Below, in pieces: positions 35,970 to 44,025 of a stretch of DNA of 64,000 nucleotides. The notes under the pieces are model-generated. The model was given only the letters and a program-made list of their open reading frames with translations, was not told the origin of the DNA and ran no database searches. This stretch comes from Bacteroidales bacterium. Its GTDB lineage: Bacteria; Bacteroidota; Bacteroidia; Bacteroidales; UBA932. The first letter of the stretch is position 1. Each line of letters begins with the position of its first letter. Position numbers and translations under genes: made by a program. The DNA is taken from NCBI GenBank assembly GCA_020026275.1, contig JAHHQQ010000001.1:202050-266049 (forward strand), written 5' to 3'.

Positions 35970-36797
35970 TTATGCGAAAATGAAGATCAACAATGCAGCA
36001 AACAGACAATAAAGACTGAACCAGGTCAGTTTGGATTTGCGTACAATGGAAATCATCACCTTGCAAGCAAACAGACCAGACAAAAAGGCAGAAAGGAAAG
36101 CCAATGTCAAAATCCATGGGCTCAGTCCGCCACTGACAGTTTCAGAACCACTCCATACCCCCATGAAAGACAGAAGCTGCTCTCCTACTATCGGAACCAA
36201 TACCATGAGAAACGAGAACTGTGCCATTTCATTTTTCTTGACACCACTCATCAATCCTACAGCAATTGTGGTACCGGAACGAGACAGACCCGGAGCCACT
36301 GCAAGAGACTGTCCCAGTCCCACCAAAAAGGCCTGCCAATAGGAAATGCCATTTCTATGATGATTCTCTACCTCTCCCTTGCGCTCACGACGGAAAGTAA
36401 TCTGATCAGACAAAAACAGAAGAATCGCTGTAATGACCAGAAATATGCCTACAATAACTATACTGCCTGAGAAGGCGGCATCAATGGTGTCCTTCAAGAA
36501 GAGTCCAACAACAGCCACCGGTACCATAGATACAGCAATCTTCAAACAATAATCCATCTCGTCATTGTTCTTGAACTTGAAGAAACCTTTGAGCAAAGTC
36601 TTGATTTCCACAAAGAATACAACAATAGTGCTGAGCACCGTCGCAAGATGGACAATCATAGTAAAATCCCAAAAGTTCTTGACACCGTCCACACCAAGCA
36701 ATTCCTTGAATATCAAAAGATGGCCACTACTGCTGACCGGAAGAAATTCCGTCAGCCCCTGAACAATTCCCAATATAATTGCGTCCCACCATTCCAT
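35970..36797 (-). CDS. uppP: Undecaprenyl-diphosphatase (UppP/BacA)
   Basis: 275 residues from the ATG at 36797 (MEWWDAIILGIVQGLTEFLP); the frame is open 15 codons further upstream but that would overlap the DUF3098 gene. Seen: EFLPVSSSGHLLI (17-29) and PGLSRSGTTIAVG (about 170-182), the two active-site motifs, and about eight membrane helices. It recycles the lipid carrier for peptidoglycan and O-antigen synthesis. Last gene of ftsX-DUF3098-uppP, an order seen in many Bacteroidota. Confidence 0.95.
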   Translation of the reverse strand: MEWWDAIILGIVQGLTEFLPVSSSGHLLIFKELLGVDGVKNFWDFTMIVHLATVLSTIVVFFVEIKTLLKGFFKFKNNDEMDYCLKIAVSMVPVAVVGLFLKDTIDAAFSGSIVIVGIFLVITAILLFLSDQITFRRERKGEVENHHRNGISYWQAFLVGLGQSLAVAPGLSRSGTTIAVGLMSGVKKNEMAQFSFLMVLVPIVGEQLLSFMGVWSGSETVSGGLSPWILTLAFLSAFLSGLFACKVMISIVRKSKLTWFSLYCLFAALLIFIFA

Positions 36798-36801
36798 AAT
36801 A

Positions 36802-37065
36802 TTATTCCTCTTTTTTTGTAAATCTTCCCATAATGGCAACAATCTCTATGATAATGCCACAAACAATAACAGCCGGAGCTGCGACCAGTCTCCGGAAATC
36901 AAACATATCTTCATTGAATATTGCCGGATTGTCCGAACCGCCACCGACAAGCAGAATATAACCAGCAATCATGACCAGCAGCCCCACCACCAATATCTTC
37001 AGACCAGTCAGACTCATGGGCATCTTCCCATTTCCCTGAATTTCTTCTTTTTCTTTTTTTGCCAT
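36802..37065 (-). CDS. DUF3098 small membrane protein
   Basis: 87 residues: a charged, Lys/Glu-rich N-terminus, then two hydrophobic helices (about 21-42 and 62-80) separated by a short loop containing EDMFDFRRLVAAP, the conserved part of the family. Function unknown. It sits between ftsX (19-bp gap) and uppP (4-bp gap), so a link to cell-envelope division or lipid-carrier recycling is suggested only by context. Confidence 0.8.
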   Translation of the reverse strand: MAKKEKEEIQGNGKMPMSLTGLKILVVGLLVMIAGYILLVGGGSDNPAIFNEDMFDFRRLVAAPAVIVCGIIIEIVAIMGRFTKKEE

Positions 37066-37084
37066 ATATCTAAAATAAAAATGT

Positions 37085-37960
37085 CTAATACAATTTATCC
37101 TTGTCTAAAGATACCAATCTGCCTACGACAAAGAAAGTGCTGGTCACACAGATGAACAGACCAGAAGCGACAACAATCCCTATCACCTGCAGAAGAAGAT
37201 CAAACTGGAACACCTCAAACAATTGAGCGAACTCATTACGAATGAAGAAAAGAATGCCTACCAGCATAAGGATGGCCAAAAAAGCCGAGAACAGCCCCAA
37301 AATAGCGGACTTGACCAGAAACGGCCCCCTGATGAAACTTTTTGTCGCTCCCACCAGCTTCATAGTATGTATCGTGAACCTGCGGGAATAGACAATCAAA
37401 TGCATCATGTTGGTAATCAGCACAAAAGATATGAACAGAAGCAACAGAATAAGCACTCCGAGAACCATGGAGATTTTACGGAGATTGGTATTGAGCGCCT
37501 CTATCAGCGAATCCTGACAGACTACCTCATCCACCAGATCATTTTTGTCCAACTCCGACCGGACAAAGGCCAGACTATCTGGAGTGACATACGCAGCATT
37601 CAGCGTAATGTCAAAAGAAACAGGAATGGGAGAAACCTCAAACACGTCCAAGAAATCCTCCCCCAACATTTTTTCCATTTCAAGACGACCTTGTTCCTTG
37701 GTAACCACAGCCGAACTGCGAATAAAAGGAAGTTTGTCCAAATCCGGCTTGAATTCTGTCGCCTCTGTATCTTCCACCTCTGGTTTAAGAAGAACTGAAA
37801 CTTTCACATTTTCCTTGAAATAATTGGAGACACTTTCTGCATTGACAAGAAGCATACTGGCCAAGCCCACCAGCAGCAGCACCAGACTGATACTGATGAC
37901 AGATGACAAATAGGCGTTGACTATCCTTCTTCGAATCAACTTGTTTTCAACTTTTGACAT
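37085..37960 (-). CDS. ftsX: Cell division protein FtsX
   Basis: 291 residues from the ATG at 37960 (MSKVENKLIRRRIVNAYLSS); the upstream extension to 37996 would run through its own promoter. Seen: one N-terminal membrane helix (about 20-40), an extracytoplasmic domain (about 45-165), then three C-terminal helices with TIHTMKLVGATKSFIRGPFLVKS, the FtsX permease signature. FtsX works with FtsE to control peptidoglycan hydrolases at the septum. ftsE is not adjacent. Confidence 0.92.
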   Translation of the reverse strand: MSKVENKLIRRRIVNAYLSSVISISLVLLLVGLASMLLVNAESVSNYFKENVKVSVLLKPEVEDTEATEFKPDLDKLPFIRSSAVVTKEQGRLEMEKMLGEDFLDVFEVSPIPVSFDITLNAAYVTPDSLAFVRSELDKNDLVDEVVCQDSLIEALNTNLRKISMVLGVLILLLLFISFVLITNMMHLIVYSRRFTIHTMKLVGATKSFIRGPFLVKSAILGLFSAFLAILMLVGILFFIRNEFAQLFEVFQFDLLLQVIGIVVASGLFICVTSTFFVVGRLVSLDKDKLY

Positions 37961-37980
37961 AGACCTGCAACTCCAAAATA

Positions 37981-38011
37981 TTGCCAAAGATAACAAAAAT
38001 TACTATCTTTG
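37981..38011 (+). promoter_or_regulatory. Promoter of the GT5-only gene, interlocked with the ftsX promoter
   Basis: TTG at 37981-37983, 20 bp, TATCTTTG at 38004-38011. On the minus strand TATCTTTG also occurs at 37985-37992 for ftsX. The two -7 elements are inverted copies 11 bp apart, so each lies within the other promoter's -33 to -7 interval. Confidence 0.75.
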
Positions 38012-38037
38012 TAAGAATTTAAAAAGGTTTATTAAAA

Positions 38038-38858
38038 TGGATGACCAAACAAAAAGAGTTTTATTCGTCAATTCGGAAATATTCCCATACCTTCCAGAAT
38101 CACACCTCTCCAATATAGGAAGATATCTTCCACAAGGAGTTCAGGAAAAAGGGATGGAAATCCGCTCGTTCATGCCGCGTTATGGCTGCATCAATGAGAG
38201 AAAGAATCAACTTCATGAAGTGATCCGTCTGTCAGGGATGAATATCATCGTCAATGATATTGACCGGCCTCTCGTCATCAAGGTCGCATCCATTTCCGCT
38301 GCCAGACTTCAAGTCTATTTCATTGACAACGATGACTACTTCAAACGAAAAGAGACTTTCTGTGATACAGATGGGGGCTTCTTTACAGACAATGCAGAAA
38401 GAGCCATCTTCTTTGCACGGAGCGTATTGGAAACTGTTAAAAAATTAAGATGGGCTCCAGATATCATCCATTGTCATGGCTGGATTTCACATATTCTTCC
38501 CCTCTACCTCAAGAAAGTATATAAGGACGATCCTATTTTCAGCAACAGCAAAGTAGTTCTGTCTCTTTATGATGATCTTGATTCTTCAACTCAGTTTGTG
38601 GACAACTTCGCACAGTTGACTCTATTCAATGACATCTCGGAAGAAGATGTTGAGATATTGAAGGAGCCGACAGGCATAAATCTTGCTAAATTAGCTGCCC
38701 AGTATTCAGATGGTGTCATTCTCAGTTCCGAGAACATTGACCCTGAAATTATCCATTACTGTGAAGGCAGGTCCGTTCCGATGCTCCCCTACAAGGCAGC
38801 CTCTTTTGAAAACGGAACCTACGTAGACGATTACAAGAATTTTTACGACAAGTTCTAA
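38038..38858 (+). CDS. Short glycogen/starch synthase-like protein (GT5 N-terminal domain only)
   Basis: 273 residues from the ATG at 38038. It matches only the N-terminal Rossmann domain of bacterial glycogen synthase: VLFVNSEIFPYLPESHLSNI (9-28), RSFMPRYGCINERKNQLHEV, PDIIHCHGWISHILP. The glucose-donor motif KTGGL expected in the first block is replaced by ESHLSNIG, and the C-terminal nucleotide-sugar domain is absent. Such short versions are conserved in Bacteroidales next to a DUF4270 gene; a catalytic role is doubtful and the function is open. Confidence 0.8.
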
Positions 38859-38861
38859 AAA

Positions 38862-40496
38862 ATGAAAATGAAGTTTTCAGGCGTTGCCTTAAGCGCCCTT
38901 TCTGCAATCTATATCTTCTTTGGAAGTACATCTTGCATCAATGTCAACGAAAGTCTGGGACTGGATTATTTGGCCATTGACCAGCAGTACGACATTTATA
39001 CTACCTCATTCAAGTTGAAGGATATCCAGATGCAATATCCGGACAGTTTGACTGCATTCAACACCTACAGATTCACGGTCGGTGCAGTTAGGGACGACAT
39101 ATTTGGTCTGACTACCCGTTCCTCTGCCTTTACTTTGGTACCCGTCAACGATTCATTGGATTTCGGCAAACCGGGAACCCAGCAGTTTACCAGTTTCCGC
39201 TTTTTCGGAATGCCGGACAAGATTTCCTGCGCAGAAAAAAGCCAGACAGATATCCTGCAAAATATCAACGTCTACGAACTTGAGGAAGCTTTCAATACCA
39301 AAGAAGCCTACCCGGTACTCAAATATTCGAAAAAAAGGATTACAGATGGTATTCCTATCTACAATGGAAAAGATTCTCTATCCTTCAGCTTCTCCAAAGA
39401 ATTCGGAGAAAAATATATGAGCATCCAGAAAAGCGATTTGGACTCTATTGCAACCTATGTCAAGAAATTTCCTGGCATTTACATCACCTGTGACAGCCCA
39501 ATTGGAAAAGGAGGACGTATCAACATGTTCAAATTACCGATTGGATTGAACGACGGATATATTACCGGAAGCTATGCAACCCTCCGATTCAAGGCAGAAT
39601 ATGACAACAGAGGACCGATTGACACTTCCTTCCTCTTCTATCTTGGCCCAGCCTCCAAATACAAATTGGAAGGTCTCATGACCACCAATGAAATGCAATA
39701 TCCACAGATTGCGCTAGAATTGTCAGGACATGAAAGCAAAGGTATGGATGGAGTGGCTACAGACAAATTCTATCTGGAAGGAGGACGTGGCCTCAAACCA
39801 GTAGTCAAGGCTAAGCAGATCCGCGAAAAATTGATCGAGGCCATCGCCGAGCATGGAGATCCATCTAAAGTAGTCATCTGCAAGGCAACAATGAATCTTC
39901 CTTATTTCTACTCTCCTGCAGCATACAGAGAAGTGGACTATTTCCCCGCTGCAATCAGTCCGACTTGCCGAATTGTTGATGACAAAGCCATCCGCTTCGC
40001 AGCCATCACCGATTCCAGTGTAGAAGGAGAAAATCAAGGGACCATCAACCGTTCTCTCAACCAGTATTCTCCAGATATGTCTTACCATATTCAAGAATTG
40101 ATAAATCTGAAAGATCTGGACAAAATTGAAAACTACGATATTTGGTATCTGGCCATGTCAGCAGAAGTGGTGTCTCAGCAAAATTCAAATACCAACAACG
40201 AGTATATGGATGAAATGATGCAGAACATGGCTTATGCGAACTACTATGACAATATGTACGGCGGTTACGGAGGCTACGGCGGTTACGGAGGCTACGGAGG
40301 CTACGGAGGCTATTACAACAACTACTACAACTATTTGATGCTGCAACAAATGTATGCTGCCCAAAACCAGCAGAAAAAAATAACAAAACTGATGATGGAC
40401 CCTGACCAATATTACAGGGCCGTCTTCAAAGGTCCGGCTGAAGAGAACGGCCCAAGTATGACTGTCACTTTCGCCCTTCCGAAAGAATTGAAATAG
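38862..40496 (+). CDS. DUF4270 family lipoprotein with a Gly-Gly-Tyr repeat
   Basis: 544 residues, 3 bp after the GT5-only gene. Signal peptide with lipobox FGSTSC (Cys about 25), so a lipoprotein. The body is beta-rich and matches the DUF4270 family of exported Bacteroidota proteins (DIYTTSFKLKDIQMQYPDSL; AVRDDIFGLTTRSSAF); function unknown. Near the C-terminus, residues 467-484 are six exact GGY units followed by a Tyr/Asn- and Gln-rich stretch, probably a flexible, sticky surface segment. A strong palindromic terminator follows. Confidence 0.8.
   Translation: MKMKFSGVALSALSAIYIFFGSTSCINVNESLGLDYLAIDQQYDIYTTSFKLKDIQMQYPDSLTAFNTYRFTVGAVRDDIFGLTTRSSAFTLVPVNDSLDFGKPGTQQFTSFRFFGMPDKISCAEKSQTDILQNINVYELEEAFNTKEAYPVLKYSKKRITDGIPIYNGKDSLSFSFSKEFGEKYMSIQKSDLDSIATYVKKFPGIYITCDSPIGKGGRINMFKLPIGLNDGYITGSYATLRFKAEYDNRGPIDTSFLFYLGPASKYKLEGLMTTNEMQYPQIALELSGHESKGMDGVATDKFYLEGGRGLKPVVKAKQIREKLIEAIAEHGDPSKVVICKATMNLPYFYSPAAYREVDYFPAAISPTCRIVDDKAIRFAAITDSSVEGENQGTINRSLNQYSPDMSYHIQELINLKDLDKIENYDIWYLAMSAEVVSQQNSNTNNEYMDEMMQNMAYANYYDNMYGGYGGYGGYGGYGGYGGYYNNYYNYLMLQQMYAAQNQQKKITKLMMDPDQYYRAVFKGPAEENGPSMTVTFALPKELK
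40260..40313 (+). repeat. Six 9-bp tandem units coding Gly-Gly-Tyr
   Basis: Units GGCGGTTAC and GGAGGCTAC alternate, then GGAGGCTAC twice and GGAGGCTAT, inside the DUF4270 gene. Because the unit is a multiple of three, copy-number change would keep the frame. Confidence 0.9.
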
Positions 40497-40509
40497 ACTC
40501 TTTTCATCA

Positions 40510-40557
40510 AGAAACAGATGCCCCCAGGAGCTGCAGCTCCTGGGGGCATCTGTTTCT
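40510..40557. terminator. Perfect 48-bp palindrome, bidirectional terminator
   Basis: All 24 base pairs match around the centre CTGCAG, with a GC-rich middle (CCCCCAGGAGC) and AGAAACAG / CTGTTTCT ends. It lies between the convergent DUF4270 gene (stop 14 bp away) and yccF (22 bp away), so it can end both transcripts. Confidence 0.85.
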
Positions 40558-40578
40558 CCTAATTTAGAAAACAACACT

Positions 40579-40947
40579 TCAACTGCCAAACTGTCCGAAA
40601 GGAAGAAGGGCGTATTTCGCCATCTTGAAATGCTGCAGGCCGAATGGAATGCCAACAACAGTAATGCAAAGGACAACTCCGACAACCAAATGGGCAAGGG
40701 TCAATTCAATCCCTCCGCACACTATCCAGATGATATTGAGAATCGCATTCAAAAGACCTAACTGCGGCTCTGCAAAAGTAGGCTCATGACCAAAAGGAGT
40801 CAATACAAAAACTCCCAATTTCATGAGCTGATATCCGAATGGAATGCCGACAATGGTGACACACCAAAAAAGTCCTGCCAAAATATATACGAGACCTAAA
40901 ACCAAACCTCCCAGCAGAAGCCATAAGATATTTGCAAAAAGATTCAT
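40579..40947 (-). CDS. YccF-family inner membrane protein
   Basis: 122 residues from the ATG at 40947 (MNLFANILWLLLGGLVLGLV); the upstream extension would cross the acpP terminator. It has two copies of the YccF domain, each with hydrophobic helices and the motif VTIVGIPFGYQLMKLG (first) and ITVVGIPFGLQHFKMA (second), plus the intervening LTPFGHEP. Function unknown. Convergent with the DUF4270 gene. Confidence 0.88.
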   Translation of the reverse strand: MNLFANILWLLLGGLVLGLVYILAGLFWCVTIVGIPFGYQLMKLGVFVLTPFGHEPTFAEPQLGLLNAILNIIWIVCGGIELTLAHLVVGVVLCITVVGIPFGLQHFKMAKYALLPFGQFGS

Positions 40948-40974
40948 AGCATATGGACGATTTCGAAACAAAAA

Positions 40975-41001
40975 GAGGAGAATGGCAAAGCCATCCTCCT
41001 C
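40975..41001 (-). terminator. Terminator of acpP
   Basis: 12-bp stem with one G-U wobble and a 3-base loop, followed on the minus strand by CTTTTTGTTTC. It lies 22 bp after the acpP stop and separates acpP from yccF. Confidence 0.8.
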
Positions 41002-41022
41002 CTTAATTTTCAAATGAAAATA

Positions 41023-41268
41023 TTATGCGTTTAGATGTTTTTCAACACATTTGATAGCATCCTCAACTGAGTCGATTCCGCTAGCTTCCTCATCAGGAAT
41101 CTCTACACCGAACTCTTTCTCGAAAGCAAGAAGAAGTTCAACTGTATCAAGTGAATCTGCGCCAAGATCATTAACGAATTTAGCTGTTTCAGTAACTTCT
41201 GACTCTTCTCGACCCAACTTGTCAACGATAATAGCCTTTACCTTTTCTACAATTTCTTCGTGTGACAT
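41023..41268 (-). CDS. acpP: Acyl carrier protein
   Basis: 81 residues, very acidic, four-helix ACP with the phosphopantetheine attachment motif [10 protein letters not shown] (Ser38 region) and [16 protein letters not shown] start. Carrier for fatty-acid synthesis. It has its own terminator and is not followed by fabF, its frequent partner in other genomes. TTAATTTG on the minus strand at 41341-41348 is a near-consensus -7 element. Confidence 0.96.
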   Translation of the reverse strand: MSHEEIVEKVKAIIVDKLGREESEVTETAKFVNDLGADSLDTVELLLAFEKEFGVEIPDEEASGIDSVEDAIKCVEKHLNA

Positions 41269-41416
41269 AATTTTTAAATTAGTTTATATAATAATTTACT
41301 TTTCATTTCAGCAATAAGGGTAAACTCTTATATGATTTTGCAAATTAAGTGATAATTTTCGAAAAAAAAAAGATTTTCCATGAAATACCAACCTCACAAA
41401 ATATGAAACCCTATGA

Positions 41417-42217
41417 TTAGCAGCACGTTTTATGCGGACAAGCACCTTGAGGACATGTGCCATTTTTCGCCAATTTCAACCAAATGCGGAGCCCGTTGAC
41501 TGAGTTCAGCAAGTAGAAAATATATTTTATGAGCATCACTGCCGCATAATTTCCTCCTGCAGGACTAAACAAACGGTTGAGCCAAAGAAATATGGAAAAA
41601 ATATTGACACCATTCCATATGTACCATTGCTCAGCAAATGCAAATGACATCAGAATCTGACCAATCACATTAAGAACAACGACGGCAGCATCCAACCCAA
41701 TCTTGGCAATATCGATCTCATCAATATGACCAGCACTCAACTGAACCATATCTAACCAATAGAGTATGCCTGCAATGGCAATTGTGCCCAAAACGAAAGA
41801 AAAAAGGACCATCCACCATTGGCGAGCTGTCAGCTTGCGTGCCTTTACTTTTTGATTCTCACCAGATTCATCTCGGCCAGCACCCCTCTTCTTCCACTGC
41901 CACAGTCCTACAAACTGCATCGGGAGAAAATACAGGATATGCTGATAGAAGAGTCCCAAATTGCCACTGTCATAATTGGCATAGGCACAGATGGAAACTT
42001 CTATTACACCAAAGAAGAAGTTCCAAATATTGCCATTTGCGCTCAGGACAGTATTCAATACGCCCATGACAGCACCAACAGCTACGACAATCTGCTTGAT
42101 AACCTCGACTTCCGGTTTCTGCAATTCAAAAAAATTGACGATACATACTGAAAGCAGCATACCGACAATGATGAAAAGATTGAACCAATGATTGAATTTT
42201 TGTTCGTTAAATTTCAT
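41417..42217 (-). CDS. pnuC: PnuC-family vitamin transporter with a cysteine-rich tail
   Basis: 266 residues with about seven to eight hydrophobic helices and the PnuC features NGNIWNFFFGVIEVSICAYANYDSG (61-85) and AEQWYIWNGVNIFSIFLWL (about 194-212), with the WxxWN-like substrate region. It imports a phosphate-free vitamin such as nicotinamide riboside or thiamine; the substrate is not certain. The last 15 residues are unusual: four cysteines in NGTCPQGACPHKTCC. Its start shares one base with the uvrC stop, so it is translationally coupled to uvrC; no riboswitch is seen. Confidence 0.85.
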   Translation of the reverse strand: MKFNEQKFNHWFNLFIIVGMLLSVCIVNFFELQKPEVEVIKQIVVAVGAVMGVLNTVLSANGNIWNFFFGVIEVSICAYANYDSGNLGLFYQHILYFLPMQFVGLWQWKKRGAGRDESGENQKVKARKLTARQWWMVLFSFVLGTIAIAGILYWLDMVQLSAGHIDEIDIAKIGLDAAVVVLNVIGQILMSFAFAEQWYIWNGVNIFSIFLWLNRLFSPAGGNYAAVMLIKYIFYLLNSVNGLRIWLKLAKNGTCPQGACPHKTCC

Positions 42218-44016
42218 TACTCATTACTATTTAATTTCTCATGTATTCTGATAGCCAACTCTGATTTGCCGAGAAAGGCCTTTAAATCTTCCAACGGAGC
42301 GGCAGCAATCCGAGCAACGCTGCCATAATGAATAAGCAGACGCTGTTCTGTCACCTTGCCGACTCCTTTTATGTCCGACAGCACCGACTTGATCTGAGAC
42401 TTGCTTCTGAGGCTTCTATGAAAAGTTATGCCAAATCGGTGCGCCTCGTCTCTCACCTGCTGGAGCAATTTCAGTTCCTGGGAGTTTCTGTCCAAAAATA
42501 GAGGATAAGGATCTCCAACGCGAATGACTTCTTCCAATCTTTCAGCCAGTCCGATGACCGTCAACTTATCTGTCAATCCCAATTCAGCCAATGCCTCGTA
42601 AGCGAAACTAAGTTGCCCTTTTCCTCCATCAATGACTACCAATTGTGGTAGATCTTCTGGATTTTCTCGCAACATTCGAGAATAACGACGATTGACAATC
42701 TCCTTCATTGTCGAATAGTCATTGGCTCCGACAACAGTCTTTACCTTAAACTTCCTGTAATCTCTCTTGGCAGGCCCCCCCCCTCTGAAAACGACACAGG
42801 CGGCCACCGGATTGGTTCCCTGTATATTGGAGTTATCGAAACATTCGATATGTTCCGGCAGCACATCCATTCCGATAGCATTTTGCAACCGCTGAAGCAC
42901 CCTCTGTCTGAAATTGTCCGGGTCTGTCTGTTCTTTCTGCTTGAGGCAATTGAATTGCATTTCCTTTGCATTCTTCATGCTAAGGTTCAAGAGTGCCAAT
43001 TTATCTCCGATGGAAGGTATCTTGAATTCAATTCCATCTATCTCCACATCTGGCAAGAAAGGAACCAGCACCTCTTTTGACAAAGTCCCAAACTTGTCCT
43101 GTATTTCACCGATGAACATACTGAGGACTGTATTGTTTTCTTCTTCTATGTTCATCTTGAAGCCCAGATTGAGCGACTGTACAATAGCCCCTCCGCGAAC
43201 TCTCATAAAATTGCCGAAAGCTTCATTGCCATCAAAGACCAATGAAAACACATCCAAATCTCCCAATACAGCACTGGTTACAACAGATTTGCTGTAATGC
43301 TTCTCCAATGACAGCATTTTTGACTTGTACACTTCTGCCTTCTCAAATTCCAAATGCTCTGCCGCTTCGCGCATCAACTGCTTATAATGATCTATCATCT
43401 GTCGCCCTCCTCCTTTTAACAGGCTGACGATCTCTTCTATATTGGCATTATACTCTTCTCGAGAAATGGCTCCAACACAGCACCCTTTGCAACGACCGAT
43501 ATGAAATTTGAGACAGGGACGGAACTTGTGACGGAGGATAGCTTCCGACGTGATTTTGTAATTGCAAGTACGCAATGGATACACTTCTGAAAACATCTCC
43601 AACAAGGTTCTGGCATGCATGGCAGAACTATATGGCCCAAAATATCGATATCTCCCTTTCAAGAGAGTCCGAGTCAGGAAGACCTTCGGATACTCCTCTT
43701 CCGTAATGCAGATCCAAGGATAGGATTTGGAGTCTTTCAGAAGAATATTATACTTTGGCTTGTAATGTTTGATGAGATTGTTCTCCAACAGAAGGGCATC
43801 TGCTTCCGAACTGACTACAGAATACTGAGCATCTGCAATTCTGGAAACAAGCAGTCTGGTTTTCCGGTTGAGCCGTTCAGGGGGAACAAAATACTGAGCA
43901 ACCCGTTTATGCAGATCTTTGGCTTTGCCTACATAAATCACATTCCCCTCGGAGTCATAATATCTATAAACTCCTGGGGAATGTGGAAATAGGGATATTT
44001 TATCTCTGATGTCCAA
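42217..44016 (-). CDS. uvrC: Excinuclease ABC subunit C
   Basis: 599 residues. Seen in order: GIY-YIG nuclease domain (PGVYRYYDSEGNVIYVGKAKDL, 14-35), a Cys-rich region (CLKFHIGRCKGCCVGAISREEY, about 167-188), a UVR helical segment (about 200-235), the RNase H-like endonuclease domain (ECFDNSNIQGTNPVAACVVF, then VVIDGGKGQL), and C-terminal helix-hairpin-helix motifs (LSDIKGVGKVTEQRLLIHYG). It makes both incisions in nucleotide excision repair. It lies 9 bp downstream of the TlpA-like gene. Confidence 0.96.
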   Translation of the reverse strand: MDIRDKISLFPHSPGVYRYYDSEGNVIYVGKAKDLHKRVAQYFVPPERLNRKTRLLVSRIADAQYSVVSSEADALLLENNLIKHYKPKYNILLKDSKSYPWICITEEEYPKVFLTRTLLKGRYRYFGPYSSAMHARTLLEMFSEVYPLRTCNYKITSEAILRHKFRPCLKFHIGRCKGCCVGAISREEYNANIEEIVSLLKGGGRQMIDHYKQLMREAAEHLEFEKAEVYKSKMLSLEKHYSKSVVTSAVLGDLDVFSLVFDGNEAFGNFMRVRGGAIVQSLNLGFKMNIEEENNTVLSMFIGEIQDKFGTLSKEVLVPFLPDVEIDGIEFKIPSIGDKLALLNLSMKNAKEMQFNCLKQKEQTDPDNFRQRVLQRLQNAIGMDVLPEHIECFDNSNIQGTNPVAACVVFRGGGPAKRDYRKFKVKTVVGANDYSTMKEIVNRRYSRMLRENPEDLPQLVVIDGGKGQLSFAYEALAELGLTDKLTVIGLAERLEEVIRVGDPYPLFLDRNSQELKLLQQVRDEAHRFGITFHRSLRSKSQIKSVLSDIKGVGKVTEQRLLIHYGSVARIAAAPLEDLKAFLGKSELAIRIHEKLNSNE

Positions 44017-44025
44017 ATATCAAAA

